Of a DNA stretch of 64,000 nucleotides, positions 35,202 to 46,624 are shown one piece after another (positions within the stretch are counted from its first letter, which is position 1; every line of letters begins with the position of its first letter). The notes below the pieces were generated by a model that made no database searches, had not been told where the DNA came from, and was given only the letters and a program-made list of their open reading frames with translations. The stretch comes from Quercus robur (lineage: Eukaryota; Streptophyta; Magnoliopsida; Fagales; Fagaceae): assembly GCF_932294415.1 (NCBI RefSeq), contig NC_065542.1, forward strand, positions 53,130,406 to 53,194,405, written 5' to 3'. Made by a program: the position numbers and the translations under genes.

Positions 35202-35689
35202 GACACGTTTGATAGATTGTAATAGATACTGTAATATAGTAGTTATTCTTATGGTTTAACTATTCAATAATTTGGTTATATTTTTATTACAGGAAATAGT
35301 CATTCCTTATGAATAGTTATTCTTTAAAATGAGGAATAACTATTCTTCTCTAAAAGGGTTGCGATAGTCATTCCTTAGTAGATGTAATAACTTCTAACAT
35401 TAATATATTTTCAAATAAATAAACTTTCCATATCCACCTAACAATTATGAAAATAAAAAATCATCAAAAAATAACTCATCTCTCTAAAATTTAAAATATA
35501 TTATTTTCTAGGAAATATATTTGTATGAATAAGATATTTCTTAAAATATATCATTAGTTTTATTCTAATATTACAACTCATAACGAAACTAATGAATAAG
35601 TTTAGTTATTCTATTACAACACATTTTATTCCTGGTAATAAAGATTACCATTCCTATTGTAATCCATATTTAGTGTACCAAACGTACTC
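35202..35689. mobile_element. 488-bp TIR element with TAA duplication
   Basis: It is flanked by TAA at 35199-35201 and 35690-35692. Ends are GACACGTTTGATAGATTG and CCAAACGTACTC. Internally ATTCCT/AGGAAT words (GAATAGTTATTC, GAGGAATAAC) recur in both orientations. Confidence 0.6.
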
Positions 35690-35692
35690 TAA

Positions 35693-35892
35693 GTATACGT
35701 TTGGGTGGAGATTAAAAATTAAAATTATTTCACTATTCAGCTTATTTTTGCTACTATTTATGAGTCCTACTATACTTCTTGGCACTATTCATGGTCCCAC
35801 TGTACTATTTCAACTAACTTTTACCCTTATCTATAGTACTTTCAGTAATAATTTTTTAGTTTCAACAAAATAAACAGTATCCAAACATATTC
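35693..35892. mobile_element. Tourist-like MITE abutting the previous element
   Basis: 200 bp, flanked by TAA at 35690-35692 and 35893-35895. Ends are GTATACGTTTGG and CCAAACATATTC. The left TAA is also the right TAA of the element at 35202-35689, so one inserted into the edge duplication of the other. Confidence 0.65.
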
Positions 35893-35895
35893 TAA

Positions 35896-36980
35896 CACAA
35901 CTTATTACGCAGCATTGTGAATTGTAAAAAAGTGTCTTTACATGAACCTTTTATCATCTTTTTGCCGCTCACAATTTGCTATATGGATAAATTGTGCCAC
36001 TATATGGTACCAGCATAACTTCAATGCATAGAGCGAAGTCAATTTCTCTACTTATTTACAAAGTAATGAACTTTTTAAAGTTCTAATACTAGTGGAGTGT
36101 CCGCCAAAATGAAAAGCAAAAGGACAAGGTTTCTTCACAAACTCTTTTAACTTTCTATCTTTTTAATAAATTTTAAAAATTTATCGGTAGTTGTTTATAC
36201 TCTTAACACCCATAAGATTTTATTTAAATTGAATTTTATTTAGCATTGAATCAACAAATTTTTTTTATGCATTTTTTTTTTGATGATTTATGCAAAATTT
36301 TAAACTATAAAATTTTAAATTTTAAATATTTAATTAATAATATAACTATTAATTTTTTATTTTCTAAAAATCGTATAAGCATGTAAGATATAATAAGAAC
36401 ATTCAATGCAATCTAATAATTAAATTTTTAAAATTTATATATAATAAAAAGATATAGGGAAAGTTTGAAAGGTTTTTCAATAATTATGAATTTTTTTTTA
36501 TATTTTAAACCAATTGAAGGCGCACCTAAGTCTAATATATTCCCCCTTTGTTCTTATTAACAATTTGTGGGGGGTAAAACTCAAATAATTGAAGTCCCCA
36601 AAAGTGAAAAATGCAAAAGTACCCTATACGGTAAAGCAAGGTATACATTGCCCTTTGGAAGTGGAACCCACAATCTCAAAAGCCTGAGGGCCTACTCTGG
36701 TCAATAAACTCCACGCGGTGCATTATCAGTCCACAATACGGACCAGAATTTTTTGACTCCACCCGATCCGAAAAATATTTATCTAGAATCTGATTTTTTT
36801 ATCTTAAAGTAAAAATGGGTTGACTTGTTATCTGATCTAATTTTTTTTTTTTTTAAAGTCAACTCCATCCGATCCGCATAACTTGTGACCCAATCTATTA
36901 TAAAAAAAATATTTAAACAAAATCATGATGCTAGGTGCAGGTGCATAAAGTACAAAATATCAAAACTAAGAGTTCACTTT
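35896..36980. other. No gene; dispersed repeat copy at 36180-36490
   Basis: AT-rich DNA. The stretch 36180-36490 matches the repeat seen twice in the WAK intron. At 36730-36900 an ACCCGATCCG..TCCATCCGATCCG patch recurs twice. Confidence 0.45.
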
Positions 36981-36984
36981 TCCT

Positions 36985-37144
36985 ATTTCATTTTATACTT
37001 TATCAATAAAAGTTTGTCACGTATTAACATAATTAATTAAATACTATTATTAATTAGTAATGATATTTAGTAAGTCAATAATGATGATATTTAATTAATT
37101 ATATTAACACGTAATAAATTTTTATTGATAAAATATAAAGTGAA
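36985..37144. mobile_element. Small foldback MITE
   Basis: TTTATACTTTATCAATAAAA..CACGTATTAACATAATTAATTAA on the left is repeated inverted on the right. The arms are about 70 bp with a very short loop (about 15 bp). The transcript would fold into one hairpin. Confidence 0.6.
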
Positions 37145-37443
37145 AAAAAAAAAAAAACAAAACAAAAGATTTGGATTTCAAAACAAATAGCCAATATATT
37201 ATATAAACAAGTAAACTATTGTCAGAGAATGACTATTTAAGTTTTTTTTTTTTAATATTTTGGCTGAAGACTATTTGAGCTTCATGCCTTCATCATAACC
37301 AATAAGAACTTACAAATCACGGACATGAGTGACATGAGAGACAAGACAACACGAGGCTCAAGGCTGTCAAGAGTCAAGATAACCATTAAAAAAAAAAAAA
37401 AATCTTCAATACTAGCTTTAGTTGTAATCCATTGTCCAAGACT

Positions 37444-37476
37444 CCAAAGCCAAAGCCAAAGCCAAAGCCAAAGCCA
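37444..37476. repeat. Hexamer repeat (CCAAAG)n
   Basis: About five and a half CCAAAG units in tandem. Gln/Ser-rich or Trp/Leu-rich frames over it are artefacts of the repeat. Confidence 0.9.
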
Positions 37477-37479
37477 CGC

Positions 37480-38740
37480 CCACAATGCACAAAATATACT
37501 TGAAAGTTGGAACGTGACAGTTGAAAGTTGACCTACTTGAGCTACAATATGTAAGAATAAATATTTGTAGTGTTAAATCTATTATTAATGTTAAGTAGAT
37601 TGAGATTAAGGTGTAATTCTTATAAAATATTTATTTATTTTTCTTTACTTAATATGTTATATTTATTTTTAAATCTTTTTTTTTTTAATTTATCTTTCAA
37701 AGTAATCTAACTTTATTATTATTTTAAATACAACAGGAACATGTGCACTTAAGAAGACCGATAATTTGCTACTTTGCTGACTTACTTATTTTGTTTGTTT
37801 TGAGATCTATTTCTTTTTGAAGATATAAACTTGTAGTTATACATGCATTTTGACAATGAACTATTAACATTGAAGACTTTTTCATCAAGAATTTATGATT
37901 ATAAATCATTTTTATCATACTTAAAACTCTAAGAATTTGAAGAATATTAATAAGTGGCATTAAGTGCAATTCATTTACTTAATTGATTTTATTCATTCTC
38001 TCTAAATAAGTTGTCATTGATTTGTTTTTATAATTATAAAAAAAAAATTGTTTGAAATATACGAATCAACTCGACCCAACCCACAACCCAATTAACCCGT
38101 TCAAAAATAACCCATTTTAACCCGTGACTCGTTTGATCTGACCCGACCTGCCTGTTTTGCCCCTTCTACTCACTCTCACTGATCTTTTCTTCAACCCCAT
38201 CGACATGTAAAATGAATTTCCACACTTATTTGACTCACACTAATGCATGGGACCCTAGTTAAAAGAAATTATGAATCTAATTGTTACTGTAGTTTAAACA
38301 ATAATTTTTAATATTTAAATAATATTATACATATTTTCACATATTTTTTTATTTACATATATTTTCAAAAAATATAAATAATTTTATTAGAAATCTCTTC
38401 CGAATCGGATTCTACAAGTTTAGAACCAAATAATGGAAATACCATTAATCTCTTGTCGGTAAGAAAAACTTGGGAGATCTGTTCATTTTTCCCAGTTGGG
38501 ATTTTAAAATTTTCCTCCAATTATATTATTCCATCATTAATGAAAAATTTTCTCTTTCCTTTCCCTAATAAATCAGTGATCCTCATTTGCAAAAGTCTAT
38601 CGCCTCTTATAACATCTCCAGCAAATCAGACAAATTTTTATACTCACTCTTTAAAGAATAAATAATGATTTTTACCTTTTAACTACTTATTTTTTCAAAT
38701 GTACTTTCCAACCTATTATTTATCTCATTTATAATATCCC
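37480..38740. other. No recognisable gene
   Basis: AT-rich intergenic sequence. At 38608-38780 CTCCAGC occurs near both ends in inverted sense (ACATCTCCAGCAAAT and GGCTGGAGTTGTGAT), which hints at a further small TIR element. Confidence 0.45.
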
Positions 38741-38750
38741 ATTTATAAAT

Positions 38751-39548
38751 GAGTTGGCTGGAGTTGTGATGGCTCTAGAGAAAAATTGAATGGAGAGGTG
38801 GGTGTCTGTACTTGTGAAGTTGGAGGTAAACCCAAAGAAGAAAAAGCTTGCAACTGAGCTTGGATTTGACAAGTCACTGACTTGGGCTCCATCACCATAC
38901 GTATAAATAATTAAGAAGTTTCTTTTATCAATGTGATATTCCTCATTCGGCTCGGCGGAAATTTAATTAAGGTTCAGAGAGGTGGGTGAGATGAGTAAAG
39001 GGGGTGGTATTGGAGTTGTAATGGCTCTAGAGAAAATCAGAAGAAGAGGTAGGTGAGATGAGTAAATGAGGTGGCTGGAGTTGTAATGGCTCTAGAGAAA
39101 AATTGAATGGAGAGGTGGGTGTCTGTACTTGTGAAGTTGTGAAGTTGAAGGTAAACCCCAAGAAGAAAAAGCTTGCAACTGAGCTTGGATTTGACAAGTC
39201 ACTGACTTGGGGCTCCATTAATCACCATACGTATAAATAATTAAGGAGTTTCTTTTATCAATGTGATATTCCTCATTCGGCTCGGAGGAAATTTAATTAA
39301 GGTTCAGAGAGGTGGGTGAGATGAGTAAAGGGGGTGGTATTGGAGTTGTAATGGCTCTAGAGAAAATCAGAAGAAGAGGTAGGTGAGATGAGTAAATGAG
39401 GTGGCTGTAGTTGTAATGACTCTAGAGAAAAATTGGATGGAGAGGTGGGTGTCTGTACTTCAGAGAACTTGTGAAGTTGGAGGTAAACCCAAAGAAGAAA
39501 AAGCTTGCAACTGAGCTTGGATTTGACAAGTCACTGACTTGGGCTCCA
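38751..39548. repeat. Tandem triplication, unit 317-330 bp
   Basis: Copies start with TTGGCTGGAGTTGTGATGGC at 38754, 39071 and 39401; the third is partial and ends at 39548. Each has AAGAAGAAAAAGCTTGCAACTG and CTTGGATTTGACAAGTCACTG. Differences are few substitutions and small indels (for example a GAAGTT duplication in copy 2), so this is fairly recent. No gene is in the unit. Confidence 0.8.
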
Positions 39549-39549
39549 C

Positions 39550-40399
39550 ATACTTGCATCTAATTACAAACATGCCACCCAAACCAAACTCATATCTTAA
39601 AAATTGGAAACAGTCTCAGTCCTAAACTCAGTTTCCATTATTCTCCCTCAAAATTTTAAGTTTAGAGTTATGAAAGTTTGACTGCAATGACGTGTATGGT
39701 GCTTAAAAGGTTTAAAGAGTTATTTCCATGATTTTGAAAGTTCAGTGAGCAACTTTCATGGGATTCTTCCAAAACAAAACATGTTTGGAATATGAGGCCT
39801 TGGTAGAGTATTTTAAATATATATTTTTAGTTTTCTAATAATATTATATGTATTTTTCATTAACACGTATTTTAAAAAAATATAAATATCATTACACCAA
39901 TTCTTTTACTAATCTAACCTTAGAAATTTCAAAAAGTAACTGATCACAGTTCACACAGAAAGCAAAACTATACTTAAGTTACGGTCTTTCTCAAAAAATA
40001 AAAAAAATACTAAAGTTACGGTGAAAATTATTTTTGAGAACGTTTTTATCTTGTTGGGATCTGACAGTTGTGATAAAAAGTAATAACTATAGTAGTCAAA
40101 TTTGGTTTGTTTACTTTGTTATCAAAATCAAGCTTAACACAAAGCTCGATTTTTATTTTCAAACTTGATTTTTTTGTAGAAAATTCTTAGTCGAAATTAA
40201 ACTTGTTCAAGAGCTTTGTTATTTCCATTAAAGTTTATTTAACATAACATTATTGCATAGTAGCAGCATGATAGACACTGTAATTTTTATTCAAAATTTT
40301 CTCTTTAAATTTAAAATTACACATATTAATTAATCACAAAAAATATTACTTTTAAATTAGATTCACAAATAACCAAATAAAAAAATGGAAAATCAAAAT

Positions 40400-40400
<1 letters not shown>
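39550..40400. other. No recognisable gene
   Basis: AT-rich sequence without family-like frames. Confidence 0.5.

Positions 40401-40402
<2 letters not shown>

Positions 40403-40488
<86 letters not shown>
40403..40488. repeat. (TC)n-(TA)n compound microsatellite
   Basis: About 53 bases of TC followed by about 33 of TA. Confidence 0.9.
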
Positions 40489-40489
<1 letters not shown>

Positions 40490-41254
40490 TGGTAATATTT
40501 AATGTTGTTATACTTTTCTTGCATCACCTCATTTGTCATGCCATATATTATTTTTTAGATTGTGTTTTGGTACTATGTTTCTTTCATTTCCCATCACAGA
40601 GTCCTCTCTCTCCATTTTATAACTTTAATTGAATTTTGGTTTGGATCAATACTTAGTTTTTTTTTTAAAAAAAAATAGGAATTTGAGTTTATATCAAAAT
40701 ATAATCTATATAGTTATGAATTTGAATATGCCTACCAATTGTTTAATAAATAAATTATTATGAAGTTTATCTTTTATTCCTTTAGTTTCATTTTAATTTT
40801 TGGTTAAGATAACATCATAATTTTGTGATGAGTTTTGATTACCATAATAATCTCATTATTTTTTAAGAGATGGGAAATGTGAATAATAAGTTTGAAATTT
40901 ATAAAGTTTAGTTGTATATTAGAAAAATATAACACACTACAACAGAAGGTAGAAGAATATGATTCACCTTAAAAAAAAATGTATTAATCAAACACACTAA
41001 AAGTAATAGAATTATATATTTGTAGAGATAAAAAGATAAAAAAAAAAAAAAAATACTTGTAGAAATTTTTTTATAAAAAAATAGATAATACTTAAAATAA
41101 TTGTTATTTTTTTTATATATTACACTATATTACATAAGATATTTATATATCCAACTAAGTTGAATTACACAAAATAATACCCTAGAAGAACTCTAATAGG
41201 AATTAGGAAATAAAAAAGATCACAACAATATTTTAAATTTTAAATTAAGTCTTC
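40489..41254. other. No recognisable gene
   Basis: Very AT-rich sequence with poly-A runs near 41040. Confidence 0.5.
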
Positions 41255-41305
41255 CTTACAGTTACAGTCAACGTGAAAGAGTTACAGTTACAGTTACAGT
41301 CAACA
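41255..41305. repeat. CAGTTA-type hexamer repeat
   Basis: TTACAGTTACAGTCAACGTG is followed by GAGTTACAGTTACAGTTACA. Two clusters of the ACAGTT word lie close together. Confidence 0.7.
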
Positions 41306-41366
41306 ATATTTTCCGCTCCACAATAGCAGAAAGTACAGCAGCAGCCATACTTTGGAAATGGAAATT

Positions 41367-42060
41367 TGCTGTGAAAGAGTACGTAAGTAGATGGTGAAAT
41401 GAATAAGGAGAAACCAAATAGAAAATAGTGTAGCTGCTCAAAGTGCATGCAATAATGAAGTTGAGGGCCCACCCACGTTCTGATATCTCAAAAGCAAGGC
41501 CAGCTCAATCAACGAATAAGAGTCCGTTTGGATACAGTTGAAAACTGAAAACTGAAAAATACTGTAGCGAAATAATTTTTAAATGTGTGAATAGTATCGT
41601 GGGACCCATTTTTAATGAAAAAGTTGCTGAAAAGTGAAATTTGTGGGTCTATAAACAGTACACGATGTGCTGTGATTGGTCCAAAAAATTTGAAAAGTCA
41701 AAGATTGCGGCTACTGTTCATTGAACAGTGTATGAACAATAACCGCAACACCCAAAACGCTCCAAAACGCGTGAAAAAAAAAAAAAAAAAATACAAAACA
41801 AAACAAAACGTAAACACAAACGCAGAAGTTTTCATCCCAATCCAAACGCAACCTAAGTCCACATCGTACATCACCAGTTCACACTAGAATCCACCCTATA
41901 ATCTAAATAGCAGGATTTTGTATAGCCTGTACCGTGCAAAAAAGCAGAGCCCGCTCAACTGGAATCCACCATATAATTCAGAGAGCAGGGCCAACTGTTA
42001 TCAACGAAGGTTGAGTCTGACGTGAGCTTATTTCTGAGTCTGACGTGAGCTTATTTCCTT
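41367..42060. repeat. Segmental duplication, copy 1 (interrupted by a MITE)
   Basis: GTGAAAGAGTACGTAAGTAG, AAAGTGCATGCAATAATGAAG and GAGGGCCCACCCACGTTCTG recur at 42274-42545 in the same order. The copy also contains two GAATCCACC..TATAAT..AGCAGG..GCC units. A TGAGTCTGACGTGAGCTTATTTC unit is doubled at 42010-42058. Confidence 0.8.
41520..41853. mobile_element. 334-bp MITE with TAA duplication and an empty site next door
   Basis: TAA at 41517-41519 and 41854-41856 flank ends GAGTCCGTTTGGAT and ATCCAAACGCAACC. Copy 2 of the duplication has the uninterrupted site (GAATAAGTCCAC, about 42404), so the insert boundaries are directly visible. Interior words ACTGTAGCG and AACAGTGTATGAACAATA are typical of this MITE type. 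Confidence 0.8.
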
Positions 42061-42269
42061 TTACTTATTTAGCGTCGGTCAGGAATTTGCTTATTTTACT
42101 GTAATTAAAAAAAAAATTTGTTAAAAGTATTTTCTATAAAGATAAAATTTAATTAAAATAATATAATAAAATTTATAAATAATATAAAAAAATATAGTAA
42201 AATATATAAATAATAAAAATAAATTAAATAATAAAATAAATTGATAAAATTAATTCTGCCAAATAAAAC

Positions 42270-42545
42270 TTTGCTGTGAAAGAGTACGTACGTAGACAGT
42301 GAAATGAATAAATGGAGAAACCAAAGTGCATGCAATAATGAAGTTGAGGGCCCACCCACGTTCTGATATCTCAAAAGCAAGGCCAGCTCCGGTCAATCAA
42401 CGAATAAGTCCACATTGTACATCACCAGTTCCCTAGAATCCACTCTATAATCTAAAAAGCAGAGCCAGCTCAACTGGAATCCACCCTATAATCCAAAAAG
42501 CAGGGCCAACTGTTAACAACGAAGGATGAGTCTGTCCGCAGCTTA
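42270..42545. repeat. Segmental duplication, copy 2 (empty MITE site)
   Basis: It matches 41367-41519 joined to 41857-42020. It lacks about 35 bp present in copy 1 (between GAGAAACCAAA and GTGCATG), and has an extra CGGT in AGCTCCGGTCAATC. Confidence 0.8.
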
Positions 42546-43659
42546 TTTCTTTTTTTGATTATATAGGGTGGGTTTAAAATTCGTTTATTTTATTTTATTG
42601 AAATTTATTTTTGTTAAAAGTATTATATATAAAAGTAAAAATTAATTGCAATAATATAATAAAACTTATAAATAGTATTAAAAAAATTTAGTGAGTTTAT
42701 AAATAATAATAAAATTAAATTGAATAGTAAAATAAGTTGACAAAATTAATCATGTTAAATAGACACTTAAAGTTGTGTTTAGACATCACAACAACTTTTT
42801 TGAAATTTTTTTGAAATATTTTTGTTTTTTTGAAATAAAATAAAAATAATAATTAATTAAGAAATCAAATCAAACGTAATATAAACAAATTAACATAGAT
42901 GTGTTTAGGCACGATTTATTTACTAAAAATTAAAAATTTATTATTAAAAATACTTTAACAAAATATTTTTTATTATAAAATAGTGCTCTGAAAACAGTGT
43001 CCCGCGTTTTTTCATCGCTGAGCTGATCCATAAACGGTGCCATGGACCAGCCAAGTGAAACACAGATGCAAACGCACACAAAAAATCAGCAACGCAGACA
43101 CACACTAAAGTTCAAACATTCAAGTTTAGTTAGCTTAATTAAAAAATAAATAAATAAATAAAGGTAGTACAGCACGCTAAGCTTAATGAACAGTTTTTAA
43201 GGGTTCATTGGTGGATAAAGTGAGATGAAATAAAATATTTTAATTTTTTTATTTTTGTTTAATTATGAGGTAAAAAAATGGAGGGATGAAAAAAAAAATA
43301 TTTGGTTAGGAAAAAAAACTAAAGGATAGAAAATTAAATTTGTCTAAATTTAACATTATATCTCTATTAAATAAAAAAAGTAATACATTATATTTTTATT
43401 AAAAAAATAATGTATGATCAAATGGAAACTTTATTTATTTTTAAATATAATAGTACACAAAATTCAAGAACGCAAAACTTTTTTTTATTAAAAAAAAGCC
43501 AAAACTGATGAGAAAAAAACAAATGAGCACAAAAAAAGAAAAAGAAAAAGAAAAAAAAGAAACGTAAGATTCAGAAAACATTGAAAAAAAAAAGTGTGAG
43601 ACAACCTTTAAAAAGAAAAAAAGAACAAAATTGAAAGAAAAGATTTATAAAACCAACAG
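42546..43659. other. No recognisable gene
   Basis: AT-rich. A poorly conserved MITE-like piece at 42590-42770 (AAAAGTATTATATATAAAAG..AAATTAATCATGTTAAATAG) resembles 42120-42260. Poly-A runs are at 43530-43620. Confidence 0.45.
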
Positions 43660-43908
43660 TTGAACGTTGGAGAAAATGGGTAACTAGCATTAAAAAACTA
43701 ACTATTCAGTTAATAGTTAAGGTTTCAAAACTAATTTTTTTTCTAGCATCTCGAGTTTTTTAAACTCGATTTTGGCCAATAAATCGACCATCAAACACTC
43801 AATTTCTACGCTCTAGTTACTGCTGACGTGGCAAACTTTGCTACGTAGGAACACAGAAATCGAGTCTCTAAGACTCGATTTCTAAGTGTTATATATACAA
43901 CTAGATCA

Positions 43909-44229
43909 GTGAGGAACCAGAACGTCAGGGAAGAAAACAGAGAAAAAAAAAGAAAAAAAAAAAAACCAGAAATAGAAAGAGAGATCGGTGAGACCCAGGC
44001 CGCGCGCTGCTTGGTCGCGCGAGCCCAGGCAGCGCACGGCCTGGGCTCGCGCGACCCAGGCGCCGCGCTGCCTGGGCTCGCGAGACCCAGGCGCCCCGCT
44101 GCCTGGGTCTCGCCTGGGCTCGCGAAACCCAGCTTTTTCTCTCCCTCTGATCTGCCTCTAAGCTCTGATATGAGCCTTTGGGATGGCGCTGCCTGGGCTT
44201 GCGCGACCCAGCTCTTTCTCTCCCTCTGA
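43909..44229 (+). other. Open frame in the GC-rich cargo, doubtful as a gene
   Basis: A 106-codon frame runs through repeats of CTGGGCTCGCG and CGCGACCCAGG at 44000-44130 (protein GLGSRDPGAALPGLARPRRP). The Lys/Glu-rich start comes from an A-rich run. The repeat unit, not selection, can explain the open frame. I recognise no family. A transcript from it would be needed before it is called a gene. Confidence 0.25.
44000..44215. repeat. GC-rich imperfect repeats with inverted copies
   Basis: CCTGGGCTCGCG and its inverse CGCGACCCAGG alternate several times. TTCTCTCCCTCTGATCTGCC and CTCTGATATGAGC..TTTGGGAT recur at 44138-44185 and 44216-44260. The stretch could form strong hairpins. Confidence 0.7.
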
Positions 44230-44729
44230 TCTGCCTCTAAACTCTGATCTGAGCTTTGGGATTGATTCTTAAATTTGTTTTTTTTGGTATTTTGGGTTAT
44301 CTATGAGAGTTGAAGTTTTTTAAAAAAATTTTGAGTTAGAAATCGAGTTTCTAAGACTCGATTTCCAGCTAGGCTCCACATGAAAAAAAATCTACATCAG
44401 ACGTGGTCAATCCATGAAAATCGAGTCTCAAAAACTCGATTTATAGGCCCTAAATCAAGTGTTTGAGACTCGAGATGTTAGAAAAGCAATTACTTTCAAA
44501 ACTGAACCTATTAACTAGATAGTTGGAAAATTAATGTTAGTTACCTATTTTTTCCGTTGAACGTTGGGTGTTGGTGTTGCGGTAGTTTCAAAATATATAT
44601 ATATAGTAGGTCCCAAAATAAAAGTAATAAGTATATACAATCAAAAGCATTGACATACTTCTGAAACGAAATGATAGGCATTGCCTTGCAGGCTTGCAGC
44701 AATAATACTAGAGACGAAGTATATCAAGG

Positions 44730-45012
44730 TTTTTTTTTTTTTTTGGAGTAAAGACGATAGAAACTTTTATTAACATAAAAGAGAAGTACACGTAAGACTA
44801 GTTTTTAATTTAAACTAGCACTGGAGGGGCAGCACCAACTAAACTGTGGTGTCGCAAGAAAACAAGACAAGTCAGCCCAGAGTAGGAAAACAGCGTAATA
44901 ATTAATAAAGAAAAGCAAACCCATCCAGGTCCCATATTTGATATTTCCTATACTTGACTTGAGCTGCCATAAGTTGATGATATTCATCCACCAGCCCCCA
45001 TAAAACGACAAA
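44730..45012 (-). mobile_element. Retroposed sequence with poly-A tail (LINE or processed transcript)
   Basis: On the minus strand a 280-bp sequence ends in AATAAAAGTTTC, about 20 bases, and then an 18-A run (plus-strand T run at 44731-44748). This is the layout of a retroposed RNA 3' end. No protein family is recognised in the open frame SFYGGWWMNIINLWQL. No target duplication was identified. Confidence 0.4.
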
Positions 45013-45065
45013 GTTGTGATGAGATGGGAATAACATTAATTACTTTCATTTTAATTTTTACTACT

Positions 45066-45067
45066 AC

Positions 45068-45099
<32 letters not shown>
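45066..45099. repeat. (ATT)n microsatellite
   Basis: About eleven ATT units. Confidence 0.9.
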
Positions 45100-46006
45100 G
45101 ATTACTAATTGTCTCTTTAAGTTATTAAAAAAAAATTATGGATTTAATCATTTAACTATAGTCTAATTGCCTCTCTCACATGTGAACCTAAGTTTTTTTT
45201 TAATAAGTGAAGTCCAACACATGAGATTTTTAACATTTTAAATGTGAGATAGAATAAATTCAGGAATTGAATTCAAAGATTTCTTGCTTGAATACCATAT
45301 TAAATTATCAATTATCTCAAAAACTTAAGTTATTTGAAAATAGTGGATTCAAATATTTAACCATAATTCTAACAATTATATACAAATCACAACATATCAA
45401 GTCAAATAATTGTGAAAAAAATATATATAATTTTTCTTTTGTGTCACTAAAATAAGCCACATAATATTTTAAAAATTGGTCCAATTTTTTTTTATTATTC
45501 TTGAAAAAAATTCTTATAAATAAGTAAATTGAATACCTTGGCAACCGTCTTTGAGGTATGGGTCCCCACGGTAACCCTTCTTGCAATTACAACGGTACCC
45601 AGACCTGTTGTTGGGATCAGAACATGTGGTATTTCCCTCCACATATGTACTGAGCAACTTTACACGTCTCATTACCAACTGCCCAATCAAGATCCATGGA
45701 AGGGTACGGTGTCATTGCTTTGTAGACTGATAAGATAATTTGAGGAAAATTGGAACTTGTCTTTTCGGATAAGAGCATCACCAGCGAGTGTATCATAAAA
45801 AATGTCATTTTGACAATTAAAATCCTATTTTATTATTTTAACACATCATTTTACAACATATGATTTATCAAATATTCTATTCTTTAATTCTAAAGATTAA
45901 AATAATATATACAACACATTAAATAATATATTTATGAAAAACCCAACAAATATACAAATGCACAGCTAGTGGTAGTCGCCACCACCCAAGAACCAACAAC
46001 CACCGC

Positions 46007-46624
46007 TGTAAGAACCAAGTTCGGGAACTCTGGGCCTTAGGTCCCTTGGGCTCACAATTTATTTGTAGTGGGTTTAAGGATTTCCTACAACGGGTCGTTC
46101 TCGGCAGAGAGACTCAAAGCAGTATTCAGTTGAAAGGCTCACTCCTTGACTATTTTCTCTCCATTTTTCTGAACCCCCTCTTCTCCCAACTTTCTTCTAT
46201 TTATAGTCAAGGTTAGTGGGGAGATCATGATTACAATCACCGTTAGTGCTACTAAGGGTCCAGTATTATCTGGTTAAAGTGGCCGTTTAGGTGGAAGGGC
46301 GGTGCAGCATTTATGATCTTGGAACTTGTTTCCACTTGCGCCGATTATGTTCGGCAACTCGCGTCCCCGTTCATATCGTGTCCTTCCCGGTCATGACTCA
46401 AGCGCTCTTCCGGGAAGGAATAACCGGAAAAACTCCGGGAACATTGTGTTCAAAACCTGTTTTTACCTTAAGGCAGTTTCAAGAAGGGTCCGGGCCCAAG
46501 GACAGTACGGGCTTTGGAAGCTCGGCATCGGGCCTGCATCCAGGGCCGGTATGGGCTTGGGCCCGGGGCCCAGACGGATCTGGGCCCAAGGGAAGTATGG
46601 ACTTTGGGAGCTCGGTGCCGTACA
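46007..46624. mobile_element. Solo LTR, family A copy 1
   Basis: 618 bp from TGTAAGAACCAAG to GGTGCCGTACA, with ACCGC on both sides (46002-46006, 46625-46629). It is closely similar over its whole length to 48106-48709. GC-richer than the surroundings (GGGCCCGGGGCC near 46560). Confidence 0.88.

Larger units (their letters stand above)
43671..44556. mobile_element. Mutator-like element with GC-rich cargo (Pack-MULE candidate)
   Basis: Terminal inverted repeats of about 85 bp (AAAATGGGTAACTAGCATTA on the left; inverted GGTTACTAACATTAA-type on the right, both running to a CTCGAG) bound an 886-bp element. The 11 bases TTGAACGTTGG occur on both sides (43660-43670, 44557-44567), the duplication size of Mutator elements. 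Between the arms lies DNA far richer in G+C than the surroundings. Such TIR elements with foreign GC-rich inserts are known as Pack-MULEs. No transposase is present. Confidence 0.8.

Noticed and set aside
37282..37531. Trp/Leu- or Gln/Ser-repeat frames; possible CRISPR-like spacing
   Set aside because: A plain CCAAAG hexamer repeat without spacers. No CRISPR array occurs in plant nuclear DNA and none is seen.
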